From positions 186,001 through 250,000 of the forward strand of contig NZ_LDJG01000005.1 of NCBI RefSeq assembly GCF_001431425.1: a stretch of 64,000 bases of DNA, written 5' to 3'. Below are positions 1-9,904 of the stretch, in pieces; the first letter of the stretch is position 1; each line of letters begins with the position of its first letter. The notes under the pieces are model-generated. The model had not been told where the DNA came from. It ran no database searches and saw only the letters and a program-made list of their open reading frames with translations. The position numbers and the translations under genes were made by a program. This stretch comes from Stenotrophomonas nitritireducens (lineage in GTDB: Bacteria; Pseudomonadota; Gammaproteobacteria; Xanthomonadales; Xanthomonadaceae).

Positions 1-436
1 AAGCGACCTCGCGGCCGAGGCTGGAATCTTGGGGGGTGTTCATGCGGGGATTGTAGGAGCTGTTGCGTTAGCCGCGCCTGCACCGGGAGCCAGCCGCCAT
101 GATCCGGCGTGCCACGGCGTTGCTCCTGCTGCTGGGCCTGGCCGCCCGCCTTTGGCAACCGTCGCGGGCCATGCCCGTGATCGTCCAGGTCCAGGCCGGC
201 CGCCGCGAACCCGCCCGGCATCGGGATCTCCATGGAAGGCAACGCCGGCACCGCCTGCCAGGGGCGGGGGCGATGCCGCCCCTACGGCGCCGGCCCGGCG
301 GTCGTGTGCCGCGACGCCGGTGGTTCCGCGCCGGGCGACCCGGGCAGGCGCTCCGGCGGCGGGAGTACGGGCGGCCCCGGGAGCGCGGCGGACCGGCCGC
401 GCACAGCGCCGGAACCGGGTCAACGTCCGCCGGGGA
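1..436. other. No gene recognised at the left edge
   Basis: This stretch lies downstream of the M20 amidohydrolase gene on its stop side. Reading frames on both strands are GC-driven and none resembles a known family. A 120-codon frame from 99 begins with a hydrophobic leader-like stretch but continues into arginine- and proline-rich low-complexity sequence, so I do not call it. No terminator with a T-tract is obvious. Confidence 0.5.
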
Positions 437-1753
437 TCAGCCCTGCGCGCCGTGCAGGTAGTCCAGCGAGACCTGCAGCAGCGCACGCAGCCCCACGTCC
501 AGCGCCTTCTCGTCGAGCAGGAACTTCGGCGAGTGGTTGCTGGGCGCGGTGGCCGGGTCGATGCCCTCGCTGGTGGAGCCGACGAAGAAGAACATCGCCG
601 GCACCTGCTGCGCGTACAGCGAGAAGTCCTCCGACCCCATCTGCAGCGGCGGTTCGTAGACATTGGCCTTGCCGACCACCGCCTGCAGGCTGGGCAGCAT
701 CCGCGCGGTCAGCCCCGGGTCGTTGACCGTGGCCGGGTTGCCATCCTTCTCGTAGATGTCGGTGACGGCGGTGGCGCCGTGGGCGGCGGCGGTGTGTTCG
801 GCGACATTGCGCAGGTCGGCGAAGATCTGCTGGCGCATCTCCGGGTCGAAGGTGCGGATGGTGCCGACCATCTCCACCGAGTCTGGGATGATGTTGTAGC
901 GGATGCCGCCCTTGATCGCGCCGAAGGTAAGCACCGCCGGCTGCTTGGACAGGTTGGCGCGGCGGCTGACGATGGTCTGCGCGGTGCCGATCAGGTCGGA
1001 AGCAGCGACGATCGGGTCGATGCCGTTCCACGGCGCCGAGCCGTGGGTCTGGCGGCCGTTGACGGTGATGCCGAAGCGGTCGGACGCGGCCATCAGCGGG
1101 CCGCCGCGCACGGCGATCTGCCCGGCCTGGACGCTGGAGAACACATGCAGGCCGAACACCGCTTCCGGCTTGAAGTCCTTGAACAGTCCTTCCTTGAGCA
1201 TCAGTTCGGCACCGCCCTGCTCCGGCGGCGGCGCGCCTTCCTCGGCCGGCTGGAAGATCAGCATCACCTCGCCCGGCAGCCTGTCGCGCATCGCCACCAG
1301 CGCGTCGGCCACGCCAAGCAGGGTGGCGGTATGCGCATCATGGCCGCAGGCGTGCATCACCCCGACCTTCTCCCCGCGGTATTCGGAAGTGGCGGTGGAG
1401 GCGAACGGCAGCCCGGTCTGCTCGGTCACCGGCAGCGCGTCCATGTCCGCGCGCAGGGCGATCCTCGGGCCCGGCAGGGCGCCCTTGATGATCGCCACCA
1501 CGCCGTTCACGGCCACGCCGGTCTGCGGCTTCAGGCCCATCGCCCGCAGGCGTTCGGCGACCTTGGCGGCGGTACGCACCTCCCGGTTGGACAGTTCCGG
1601 GTGCTGATGGAAATCGCGGCGCCACTCTACCACCTGCCGCTGCAGGCGCGCGGCGGCGGCCTCCACCTCCGGGCGCTGGCCCTCGGCGGCCAGGGCGGAA
1701 ACGGGGGCCAGGGCGCACGTCAGCGCGGCCAACAGAACGGTGTTGCGGATCAT
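437..1753 (-). CDS. Exported M20D-family amidohydrolase (hippurate hydrolase / IAA-amino acid hydrolase-like)
   Basis: Zinc-dependent amidohydrolase of the M20D group (438 aa), which cleaves N-acyl or peptide-like amide bonds. The signature MHACGHDAHT with its metal-binding Cys-Gly-His-Asp, the upstream RADMDALPV block and the PAEEG block with the general-base glutamates are all present. A dimerisation-domain segment (SDRFGITVNGRQTHGSAPWN) and the late GSEDFSLYA metal-ligand motif are intact. I chose the ATG at 1753 because GAGGAAAG sits about seven bases before it and the protein then begins MIRNTVLLAALTCALAPVSA, a good Sec signal peptide ending near ALA-A. TTG 1774 and ATG 1768 are in-frame alternatives. 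Export to the periplasm is inferred. The substrate is unknown. The gene is divergent from the RND operon. Confidence 0.88.
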   Translation of the reverse strand: MIRNTVLLAALTCALAPVSALAAEGQRPEVEAAAARLQRQVVEWRRDFHQHPELSNREVRTAAKVAERLRAMGLKPQTGVAVNGVVAIIKGALPGPRIALRADMDALPVTEQTGLPFASTATSEYRGEKVGVMHACGHDAHTATLLGVADALVAMRDRLPGEVMLIFQPAEEGAPPPEQGGAELMLKEGLFKDFKPEAVFGLHVFSSVQAGQIAVRGGPLMAASDRFGITVNGRQTHGSAPWNGIDPIVAASDLIGTAQTIVSRRANLSKQPAVLTFGAIKGGIRYNIIPDSVEMVGTIRTFDPEMRQQIFADLRNVAEHTAAAHGATAVTDIYEKDGNPATVNDPGLTARMLPSLQAVVGKANVYEPPLQMGSEDFSLYAQQVPAMFFFVGSTSEGIDPATAPSNHSPKFLLDEKALDVGLRALLQVSLDYLHGAQG

Positions 1754-1963
1754 CCGGGCTTTCCTCATCGGCAATCGAGAGGTGAATGTAGGGCAAACGG
1801 AGCGGGGAAAGGAGTGTCAACGGACAGGTTGCGGAACCGTTCACCATCAATACGGGTCTGAGCGCGTGGCCCATCGGTCATGCGCCAGCCGTCACGGGCC
1901 GGCGTTATGCTCTGCGCCGTTCCGCCAGCCCCTTCGCCAATCGGTTCCTCGGGAGTTTTCCGC

Positions 1964-3217
1964 ATGTCGCGTTTCTGGAAGATCGTGCTGCTCGTCGTCG
2001 CCATCCTGCTCGTCGCAGGAATCGGCTACCGGGTGATGGGAGGCGGCAAGAAGGCCGGCGGAACGGCCATGGCCGGGGGCGCGCCGGGCGGCTGGGGCGG
2101 CGGCGGCAAGGACCGCGATCCAGTGCCGGTCACGGCGGTGCCGGCCGAGCGCAGGAACGTGCCGGTCTACGTCACCGCGCAGGGCACGGTGGCCGCCTAC
2201 AACACGGTCACGGTCAGCCCGCAGGTCGGCGGCGAACTGCTGAGCGTCGATTTCAAGGAAGGGCAGGCGGTGAAGAAGGGCGACCTGCTGGCCCGCATCG
2301 ACCCGCGTACCTTCCAGGCCCAGTACGATCAGGCCATCGCCAGCCAGCGCCAGAACCAGGCCCTGCTGGCCACCGCCCAGTCCAACTATGAGCGTTCCAA
2401 TTCCGACGCTTACCGCCAGTACGTGGCGCAGACCGACCTGACCACCCTGCGCAACCAGGTCGCCCAGTACCAGGCGGCGGTGGCCGCAGCCCAGGCCACG
2501 GCGAGCCAGAGCAGGGTGCAGCTGGGCTATACCCGCATCGTCTCGCCCATCGACGGCGTGGCCGGCATCCGCGCGGTCGACCCGGGCAACGTGGTCGGCG
2601 CCGGCACCGCGCTGGTCACGCTGACCCAGCTGCAGCCGATCTACGTGCTGTTCAACCTGCCCGAACAGCAGCTGGACGCGGTGCGCGCGGCGCAGGGCAA
2701 GGGGCCGCTGGAAGCGGCGACGCTGGACCGCGCCGGCGGCGCGGTGGTCAACGCCGACGGCAAGCTGCAGGTGGTGGACAACCAGATCAGCGCCACCAGC
2801 GGCACCTTCCGCCTGCGCGCCGAGTTCGCCAATGCCGACAAGGCGCTGTGGCCGGGCCAGTTCGTCAACGTGCGCATGAAACTCGACGAGCTGCCCGATG
2901 CGGTGGTGGTGCCGGCCGAGGCCGTGCAGCGCAGCAGCACCGGCGATTTCGTCTACCTGATCAAGCCGGACAACACCGTCACCCTGCGCGATGTAGTGCA
3001 GGGCGGCCAGGTCGACGACAGCCATGTCGTCATCAGCAAGGGGCTGGAGCCGGGCGACAACGTGGTGACCGAAGGCCAGTTCCGGCTCAAGGAAGGGGTC
3101 AAGGTCAATCCGCTGCAACCGGGCCAGGCGCCGCCGGCGCCGACCGAGGAGCAGCTGAAGGCCGCCAGCCAGAAACGCGCCGCCGGCGGCAACCGGGGCG
3201 GTCGTGGCCCGCGCTGA
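1964..3217 (+). CDS. RND efflux periplasmic adaptor (MdtA/AcrA-like membrane fusion protein)
   Basis: Periplasmic adaptor (417 aa) joining an inner-membrane RND pump to an outer-membrane channel. After an N-terminal membrane anchor (MSRFWKIVLLVVAILLVAGI) come a glycine-rich linker, the first lipoyl half (VGGELLSVDFKEGQAVKKGD), a helical hairpin of about 100 residues, the second lipoyl half (SPIDGVAGIRAVDPGNVV), a beta-barrel and the membrane-proximal domain. The tail is Arg/Gly-rich. GGGAG about eight bases upstream supports ATG 1964; an upstream in-frame start at 1880 would add residues with no homologous look. It is first in an operon with the two RND permeases. A clear lipobox is absent, so anchoring is probably by an uncleaved helix. 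Confidence 0.92.
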   Translation: MSRFWKIVLLVVAILLVAGIGYRVMGGGKKAGGTAMAGGAPGGWGGGGKDRDPVPVTAVPAERRNVPVYVTAQGTVAAYNTVTVSPQVGGELLSVDFKEGQAVKKGDLLARIDPRTFQAQYDQAIASQRQNQALLATAQSNYERSNSDAYRQYVAQTDLTTLRNQVAQYQAAVAAAQATASQSRVQLGYTRIVSPIDGVAGIRAVDPGNVVGAGTALVTLTQLQPIYVLFNLPEQQLDAVRAAQGKGPLEAATLDRAGGAVVNADGKLQVVDNQISATSGTFRLRAEFANADKALWPGQFVNVRMKLDELPDAVVVPAEAVQRSSTGDFVYLIKPDNTVTLRDVVQGGQVDDSHVVISKGLEPGDNVVTEGQFRLKEGVKVNPLQPGQAPPAPTEEQLKAASQKRAAGGNRGGRGPR

Positions 3218-3396
3218 AGCCACACGCGCGGCCGTCCGCGCGCCACTGCCGGTGGCGCGCGACGGCGCGATGCAGGCACCAACGGGCATGTACGCATGCG
3301 TGAGCGCCCCTTGCGGGCCACGCGACGCGCGCGGCGGGAGCATGGGCCGGCCCTGACCGCCCTGCGCCGCGCACACTCACACCACAGGAACCGACC

Positions 3397-6300
3397 GTGG
3401 GCTTCTCGACTCTCTTCATCCGCCGCCCCATCGCCACCTCGCTGCTGATGGTCGGCCTGATGCTGCTCGGCATCCTCGGCTACCAGCGCCTGCCGGTTTC
3501 GGCACTGCCCGAGATCGAGGCGCCCAGCCTGGTGGTGACCACGCAATACCCCGGCGCCAGCGCGCAGACCATGGCCTCGCTGGTGACCACGCCGCTGGAG
3601 CGGCAGCTGGGCCAGATCTCCGGCCTGGACCTGATGACCTCCGACTCCTCGGCCGGCCTGTCGACGATCGTGCTGCAGTTCTCGATGGAGCGCGACATCG
3701 ACACCGCCGCGCAGGACGTGCAGGCGGCGATCCGCCAGGCCACCCTGCCCGGCTCGCTGCCGTACCAGCCGGTCTACAACCGGGTGAACCCGGCCGACGC
3801 GCCGATCCTGACCCTCAAGCTGGCCTCGGACACGCGCCCGCTGCGCGAGGTCAACGACCTGGCCGACTCGGTGCTGGCGCAGCGCCTGTCGCAGGTGGAC
3901 GGCGTCGGCCTGGTGTCGATCGCCGGCAACGTGCGCCCGGCCGTGCGCATCCAGGCCAACCCGGCGCAGCTGGCCAACATGGGCATGACCCTGGAAGACC
4001 TGCGCAGCGCGCTGACCCAGGCCAACGTCAACGCGCCCAAGGGCTCGCTCAACGGCAAGACCCAGAGCTACACGCTGTCCACCAACGACCAGCTCAGCGA
4101 CGCCTCGGACTACAACGACATCATCGTGCGCTACAAGAACGGCGCGCCGGTGCGTCTGCGCGACGTGGCCAGCGTGGTCGACGGCGTGGAGAACGACCAG
4201 ATCGCCGCCTGGGCCGACGGCAAGCCGGCGGTGCTGCTGGAAGTGCGGCGCCAGCCCGGCGCCAACATCGTCAAGACCGTACAGAACATCCGCCAGATCC
4301 TTCCCGGCCTGCAGAACATGCTGCCGGCGGACGTGAAGCTGGACGTGTTCTCCGACCGCACGGTGACCATCCGCGCCTCGGTGCACGACGTGCAGTTCAC
4401 CCTGATCCTCACCATCTGCCTCGTGGTGGCGGTGATCTTCGTGTTCCTGCGCCGGCTGTGGGCCACCGTGATCCCGTCGGTGGCGGTGCCGCTGTCGCTG
4501 CTGGGCACCTTCGGGGTGATGGCCTTCGCCGGCATGTCGCTGGACAACCTGTCGCTGATGGCGCTGACCGTGGCCACCGGCTTCGTGGTCGACGATGCGA
4601 TCGTGATGATCGAGAACATCGTGCGCTACATCGAGCAGGGCAAGGAAGGCCAGGATGCGGCCGAGACCGGCGCCCGGGAGATCGGCTTCACCGTGCTGTC
4701 GCTGACCGTGTCGCTGATCGCGGTGTTCCTGCCGCTGATCCTGATGCCGGGCGTGACGGGCCGCCTGTTCCACGAATTCGCCTGGGTGCTGACGATCGCG
4801 GTGGCGATCTCGATGCTGATCTCGCTGACGCTCACCCCGATGATGTGCGCCTACCTGCTCAAGCCCGACGCGCTGCCCGAGGGCGACGACGCCCACGAAC
4901 GCGCCGCCGCGCAGGGCAGGACGACGGCATGGTCGAAGCTGGTGCACCTGTACGGGTCCAGCCTGGACTGGGTACTGCGCCACCAGCGCATGACGCTGGG
5001 CATCGCGCTGGGCTCGGTGGCATTGACCGTGCTGCTGTACATCGCGATACCCAAAGGCCTGCTGCCCGACCAGGACACCGGCATGGTCACCGGCGTGGTG
5101 ATCGCCGACCAGAACGTGGCCTTCGAGCAGATGCAGCAGCGCACCCGCGCCGTGGCCGAAGCCTTGCGCCAGGACGAAGCGGTGACCGGCGTGGCCGCCT
5201 ATATCGGCGCCGGCTCGATGAATCCCACGCTCAACCAGGGCCAGCTGAACATCGTGCTCAAGGACCGCAGCGAACGCGGCAGCCTTGACGCCATCCTGCC
5301 GCGGCTGCAGGCCGCCACCGCGCACATCCCCGGCGTGGCGCTGTACCTCAAGCCGGTGCAGGACGTGACCCTGGACACTCGCGTGGCCGCCACCGCTTAC
5401 CAGTTCTCGCTGTCGGACATGGACAGCAGGGAACTGGCCGAACAGGCCGCGCGCGTCACCGACGCGCTGCGCCGCCTGCCCGAGCTGGCCGACGTGGACA
5501 ACAACCTGGCCAACAACGGCCGCGCCCTGCACGTGGAGGTGGACCGCGACAAGGCCAGCCGCTACGGCGTGCCGATGCAGACCATCGACGACACGCTGTA
5601 CGACGCCTACGGCCAGCGCCAGATCTCCACCATCTTCACCCAGCTCAACCAGTACCGCGTGGTGCTGGAAGTGGCGCCGGAATTCCGTACCTCCGACGCG
5701 CTGATGAACCAGCTGGCGATCGGCAGCAACGGCAGCGGCGCGCTGACCGGCAGCAACGCCACCACCCTGGGCCAGGTCAGTTCCAGCAACTCCTCCACCG
5801 CCACCGGCATCGGCAACAGCAACACCGGCATCGCGCTGGGCGCCGGCGGCACCATCCCGCTGTCGGCGATCGCCACCGCCACGCCGGGCACCGCGCCGCT
5901 GATCGTCAGCCACCAGCAGCAGCTGCCGTCGGCGACGATCTCCTTCAACCTGGCGCCGGGCTACTCACTGTCCGAGGGCGTGGCGGCGATCAACAAGGCC
6001 GTGGCGGACCTGCAGCTGCCGCAGCAGATGCAGGCGCAGTTCGTCGGCACCGCCGCCGAGTTCTCCAGCAGCCAGACCGACGTGGTGATGCTGCTGCTGG
6101 CCGCCATCGCGGTGATCTACATCGTGCTGGGCGTGCTCTACGAGAGCTGGATCCACCCGCTGACCATCATCTCCACCCTGCCCCCGGCCGGCGTCGGCGC
6201 GCTGCTGGCGCTGTACCTGTGCGGCATGAGCCTGTCGGTGGACGGCATCGTCGGCATCGTGCTGCTGATCGGCATCGTCAAGAAGAACGCGATCATGATG

Positions 6301-6633
6301 ATCGACTTCGCGCTGGACGCGCAGCGCGCCGGCATGAACGCCTTCGACGCGATCCGCCGCGCCTGCCTGCTGCGCTTCCGCCCGATCATGATGACCACCG
6401 CGGCGGCCATGCTCGGCGCGCTGCCGCTGGCGCTGGGCACCGGCATCGGCTCGGAACTGCGGCGCCCGCTGGGCGTGGCCATCGTCGGCGGCCTGCTGCT
6501 GTCGCAGCTGGTCACGCTGTACACCACGCCGGTGATCTACCTGTACTTCGAGCGCCTGTCCGAATGGGCCGCGCGGCGCCGCGAGCAACGCGCCGCCGCG
6601 CGCCTGCAGGCCGCCGGCAAGCGCGCCGGATGA
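3397..6633 (+). CDS. RND multidrug efflux permease, MdtB-like
   Basis: Proton-driven inner-membrane RND pump subunit (1078 aa), typical length for the AcrB/MdtB family. The first TM with the FIRRPIATSLLM start, the TM4 acidic pair in GFVVDDAIVMIENI and the TM10 lysine in KKNAIMMIDFAL are all visible. The start is GTG 3397, preceded by CAGGA with suitable spacing. Between about residues 774 and 817 there is a Ser/Asn/Gly/Thr-rich low-complexity insertion in the periplasmic docking region, immediately before a conserved IPLSAIATATPG segment. Its stop overlaps the next start (ATGA), so the two permeases are translationally coupled and probably form an MdtB2C-like heterotrimer. Substrates are unknown. 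Confidence 0.93.
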   Translation: MGFSTLFIRRPIATSLLMVGLMLLGILGYQRLPVSALPEIEAPSLVVTTQYPGASAQTMASLVTTPLERQLGQISGLDLMTSDSSAGLSTIVLQFSMERDIDTAAQDVQAAIRQATLPGSLPYQPVYNRVNPADAPILTLKLASDTRPLREVNDLADSVLAQRLSQVDGVGLVSIAGNVRPAVRIQANPAQLANMGMTLEDLRSALTQANVNAPKGSLNGKTQSYTLSTNDQLSDASDYNDIIVRYKNGAPVRLRDVASVVDGVENDQIAAWADGKPAVLLEVRRQPGANIVKTVQNIRQILPGLQNMLPADVKLDVFSDRTVTIRASVHDVQFTLILTICLVVAVIFVFLRRLWATVIPSVAVPLSLLGTFGVMAFAGMSLDNLSLMALTVATGFVVDDAIVMIENIVRYIEQGKEGQDAAETGAREIGFTVLSLTVSLIAVFLPLILMPGVTGRLFHEFAWVLTIAVAISMLISLTLTPMMCAYLLKPDALPEGDDAHERAAAQGRTTAWSKLVHLYGSSLDWVLRHQRMTLGIALGSVALTVLLYIAIPKGLLPDQDTGMVTGVVIADQNVAFEQMQQRTRAVAEALRQDEAVTGVAAYIGAGSMNPTLNQGQLNIVLKDRSERGSLDAILPRLQAATAHIPGVALYLKPVQDVTLDTRVAATAYQFSLSDMDSRELAEQAARVTDALRRLPELADVDNNLANNGRALHVEVDRDKASRYGVPMQTIDDTLYDAYGQRQISTIFTQLNQYRVVLEVAPEFRTSDALMNQLAIGSNGSGALTGSNATTLGQVSSSNSSTATGIGNSNTGIALGAGGTIPLSAIATATPGTAPLIVSHQQQLPSATISFNLAPGYSLSEGVAAINKAVADLQLPQQMQAQFVGTAAEFSSSQTDVVMLLLAAIAVIYIVLGVLYESWIHPLTIISTLPPAGVGALLALYLCGMSLSVDGIVGIVLLIGIVKKNAIMMIDFALDAQRAGMNAFDAIRRACLLRFRPIMMTTAAAMLGALPLALGTGIGSELRRPLGVAIVGGLLLSQLVTLYTTPVIYLYFERLSEWAARRREQRAAARLQAAGKRAG

Positions 6634-9600
6634 ACATTTCCGCGCCCTTCATCAAGCGCCCGATCGGCATCAGCCTGCTGGCCATCGGCCTGTTCTTCGC
6701 CGGCCTGCTCTGCTACCTGCGATTGGGCGTGGCGGCGTTGCCGAACCTGTCGATCCCGGTGATCTTCGTGCAGGCCAGCAACATCGGCGCCGACGCCGAC
6801 ACCATGGCCGCCACCGTCACCGCGCCGCTGGAACGCCACCTCGGCCAGGTGCCGGGCATCAGTACCATGCGCTCGAGCAGCAGCGACGGCCGCAGCATGG
6901 TGTTCCTGATGTTCGACACCAGCCGCGACATCGACGCCGCGGCGCAGGACGTGCAGGCGGCGATCAACGCCGCCATGGCCGATCTGCCGGCCGGCATCGG
7001 CACGCCGACCTACCAGAAGGCGAACCCCAACGACGATCCGGTGATCGCGCTGTCGCTGACCTCGGAAACGCAGTCCGTCGCCGAACTCTACAACCTGGCC
7101 GACTCGCTGCTGGCGCAGCGCCTGCGCCAGCTGCCGGGCGTCTCCCAGGTGGACATCGCCGGCGCCTCCACCCCGGCGGTGCGCGTGGACCTCAACCTGC
7201 GCGCGATGAACGCGCTGGGCCTGAGCCCGGACGACCTGCGCAATGCCATGCGCGCGGCCAACGTGGCCTCGCCGCTGGGCTTTCTCAGCGACGGCAGCAG
7301 CCAGACCGCCATCGTCCTCAACGACCAGGTGCGCAAGGCCGCCGACTTCGCCAACGTCGCCATCGCCACCCAGGACGGCGCCGTGGTGCGGCTGAAGGAC
7401 ATCGCCACCGTCTACGATGGCCAGCAGGACGCCTTCCAGGCGGCCTGGTTCAACGGCAAGCGCGGCGTGCTGATGTACGTGTACCTGCGCAGCGGCGCCA
7501 ACCTGGTGGCGACCGTGGACAGGGTGAAATCGGAAATGCCGGCACTGTCCGGCTACCTCGACGCCGGCACCACGCTCACGCCGTATTTCGACCGCACCCC
7601 GACCATCCGCGCCTCGCTGGCCGAAGTGCAGATCACCCTGATGATCAGCCTGGCGATGGTGGTGCTGACCATGGCGCTGTTCCTGCGCCGGCTGGCGCCG
7701 ACCCTGATCGCCGCGGTGACCGTGCCGCTGTCGCTGGCCGGCGCGGCGGTGGTGATGATGGTGCTGGGCTTCACCCTCAACAACCTGACCCTGCTGGCGC
7801 TGGTGATCGCGATTGGTTTTGTCGTCGACGACGCCATCGTGGTGATCGAGAACATCATGCGCCACCTGGACGACGGCATGCCGCGGATGCAGGCAGCGAT
7901 GGCCGGCGCGCGCGAGATCGGCTTCACCATCGTCTCGATCACCGCATCGCTGGTCGCGGTGTTCCTGCCGATCATCTTCGCCCAGGGCATGCTCGGCGCG
8001 TTCTTCCGCGAGTTCACCCTGACCCTGGTGGCGGCGATCATGGTCTCGGCGCTGGTGTCGCTGACCCTGACCCCGGCGCTGTGCGCGCGCTTCCTGCAGC
8101 CGCACGAGGCGCACGTGCGCCAGTCGCGCATGCACCGCCTGCTCGACAACGTGCACGGCGGCATGCTGAAGGTCTATACGGTCGCGCTGGACTTCTCGCT
8201 GCGCCACGCGCTGCTGCTGGCGCTTACCCCGCTGCTGCTGATCGTGGCCACCTTCTACCTCGCCGGCGCGGTCGGCAAGGGCAACTTCCCCGAACAGGAC
8301 ACCGGCCTGATCTGGGGCCGCGCCAGCTCCAGCGCCACGGTGTCCTTCAATGAAATGACCGCGCGCCAGCGACGCCTGAGCGACATGTTCCTTGCCGACC
8401 CGGCGGTGAAGATGGTCGGCGCGCGGCTGGGTTCCAGCCGCCAGGGCAGCAGCGCGCAGTTCAACATCGAGCTGAAGACCATGGCCGAGGGCCGGCACGA
8501 GGCCACCAGCCTGGTGGTCGCGCGGCTGAGCGCCAAGGCCGCGCAGTTCCCCGACCTGGACGTGCGCCTGCGCGCCATCCAGGACCTGCCCTCCGATGGC
8601 GGCGGCGGTGGCGGCGGACAGGGCGCGCAGAACCGCGTCACCCTGCAGGGCAACGACGCCGCGCAGCTGGCCGAATGGCTGCCGAAGCTGGTGGAAGCGC
8701 TGAAGCAGAACCCGAAGCTGCGCGACGTCGGTTCGGACGTGGACAAGGGCGGGCTGATGCAGCGGATCGTCATCGACCGCGAGAAGGCTTCGCGCCTGGG
8801 CGTGGGCATCGGCTCCATCGACGGCGCGCTGTATGGCGCCTTCGGCCAGCGCCAGATCTCCACCATCTACGCCGACCTCAACCAGTACGGCGTGGTGGTC
8901 AACGCGCTGCCGGAACAGACCGGCAGCCCGGCCGCGATCAACGATGTGTACGTACGCTCCAGCAGCGGGCAGATGATCCCGCTGAGCGCCTTCGCCCACC
9001 AGGAGCCGGGCCTGGCGCCGTCGCAGGTGACCCACCAGAACCAGTACACGGTGATGGACCTGAGCTACAACCTGGCCCCCGGCGTGAGCAGCGGCGAAGG
9101 CGACGCCATCGTCAAGGCCGCCATCGACGGCCTGCGCATGCCCGGCGACATCCGCCAGGCCGAACCCGGCGGCTTCCGCCAGGCGCTGGACCCGACCGCG
9201 ATGCTGATGCTGATCATCGCCGCCATCGCCACGGTCTACATCGTGCTGGGCATGCTGTACGAGAACCTGGTGCACCCGGTGACGATCCTGTCCACCCTGC
9301 CGGCCGCCGGCATGGGCGCGCTGCTGGCGCTGTGGGCGACCAATACCGATCTTTCGGTGATCTCGACCATCGCACTGGTGCTGCTGATCGGCATCGTCAA
9401 GAAGAACGCGATCATGATGATCGACTTCGCCCTGGTGGCGCAGCGCGAGCACGGCAAGTCGCCGGCCGAGGCCGTGCGCGAGGCCAGCATCGTGCGCTTC
9501 CGCCCGATCATGATGACCACGATGGTGGCGATCCTGGCGGCACTGCCGCTGGCGATCGGCCTGGGCGAAGGCTCGGAACTGCGCCGCCCGCTCGGTATCG

Positions 9601-9752
9601 CGATGATCGGCGGCCTGCTGATCTCGCAGAGCCTGACCCTGCTCAGCACCCCGGCGCTGTATGTGATCTTCTCCTGCCTGCAGCAGCACTGGCGCAACTG
9701 GCGCGCACGGCGCCGGGAGCGCAAACGGCAGCGGCGGATCGCGCGGGCCTGA
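6630..9752 (+). CDS. RND multidrug efflux permease, MdtC-like
   Basis: Second RND permease (1040 aa), paralogous to the preceding gene. It begins MNISAPFIKRPIGISLL, has the TM4 acidic pair in GFVVDDAIVVIENI and the TM10 lysine in KKNAIMMIDFAL, and ends with an Arg-rich cytoplasmic tail. The start overlaps the stop of the MdtB-like gene by four bases. A run of seven glycines occurs near residues 654-660, in the periplasmic porter region, where family members usually have a short loop. The pairing of two non-identical permeases with one adaptor matches MdtABC-type systems. No TolC/OprM-type outer-membrane gene follows, so that partner must be encoded elsewhere. Confidence 0.93.
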   Translation: MNISAPFIKRPIGISLLAIGLFFAGLLCYLRLGVAALPNLSIPVIFVQASNIGADADTMAATVTAPLERHLGQVPGISTMRSSSSDGRSMVFLMFDTSRDIDAAAQDVQAAINAAMADLPAGIGTPTYQKANPNDDPVIALSLTSETQSVAELYNLADSLLAQRLRQLPGVSQVDIAGASTPAVRVDLNLRAMNALGLSPDDLRNAMRAANVASPLGFLSDGSSQTAIVLNDQVRKAADFANVAIATQDGAVVRLKDIATVYDGQQDAFQAAWFNGKRGVLMYVYLRSGANLVATVDRVKSEMPALSGYLDAGTTLTPYFDRTPTIRASLAEVQITLMISLAMVVLTMALFLRRLAPTLIAAVTVPLSLAGAAVVMMVLGFTLNNLTLLALVIAIGFVVDDAIVVIENIMRHLDDGMPRMQAAMAGAREIGFTIVSITASLVAVFLPIIFAQGMLGAFFREFTLTLVAAIMVSALVSLTLTPALCARFLQPHEAHVRQSRMHRLLDNVHGGMLKVYTVALDFSLRHALLLALTPLLLIVATFYLAGAVGKGNFPEQDTGLIWGRASSSATVSFNEMTARQRRLSDMFLADPAVKMVGARLGSSRQGSSAQFNIELKTMAEGRHEATSLVVARLSAKAAQFPDLDVRLRAIQDLPSDGGGGGGGQGAQNRVTLQGNDAAQLAEWLPKLVEALKQNPKLRDVGSDVDKGGLMQRIVIDREKASRLGVGIGSIDGALYGAFGQRQISTIYADLNQYGVVVNALPEQTGSPAAINDVYVRSSSGQMIPLSAFAHQEPGLAPSQVTHQNQYTVMDLSYNLAPGVSSGEGDAIVKAAIDGLRMPGDIRQAEPGGFRQALDPTAMLMLIIAAIATVYIVLGMLYENLVHPVTILSTLPAAGMGALLALWATNTDLSVISTIALVLLIGIVKKNAIMMIDFALVAQREHGKSPAEAVREASIVRFRPIMMTTMVAILAALPLAIGLGEGSELRRPLGIAMIGGLLISQSLTLLSTPALYVIFSCLQQHWRNWRARRRERKRQRRIARA

Positions 9753-9765
9753 TCGTCTCCCGTAG

Positions 9766-9784
9766 AGCGGGGCAACGCCCCGCT
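9766..9784. repeat. Short REP-like hairpin, copy 1
   Basis: Perfect 8-bp hairpin AGCGGGGC / GCCCCGCT with a 3-base loop, preceded by GTAG. The same unit, in the opposite orientation, recurs at 19993-20009 and 20092-20110. It lies 13 bases after the RND operon stop and could also act as a transcript-end stabiliser, though there is no T-tract. Confidence 0.7.
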
Positions 9785-9807
9785 GAAGCATTTCCAATAA
9801 AGTCCCT

Positions 9808-9824
9808 GCCGGGCGTTGCCCGGC
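9808..9824. repeat. Short REP-like hairpin, variant copy
   Basis: Perfect 7-bp hairpin GCCGGGC-GTT-GCCCGGC followed by GCTAC. It is a sequence variant of the GCGGGGC hairpins at 9766, 19993 and 20092, with the same loop and a similar flank. Confidence 0.6.
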
Positions 9825-9843
9825 GCTACGGAAATTCGCGACG

Positions 9844-9904
<61 letters not shown>

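Noticed and set aside
99..461. Small plus-strand ORF with a leader-like start at the left edge
   Set aside because: After about 25 residues it becomes Arg/Gly/Pro-rich low-complexity sequence with no family resemblance, and no ribosome-binding site precedes it.
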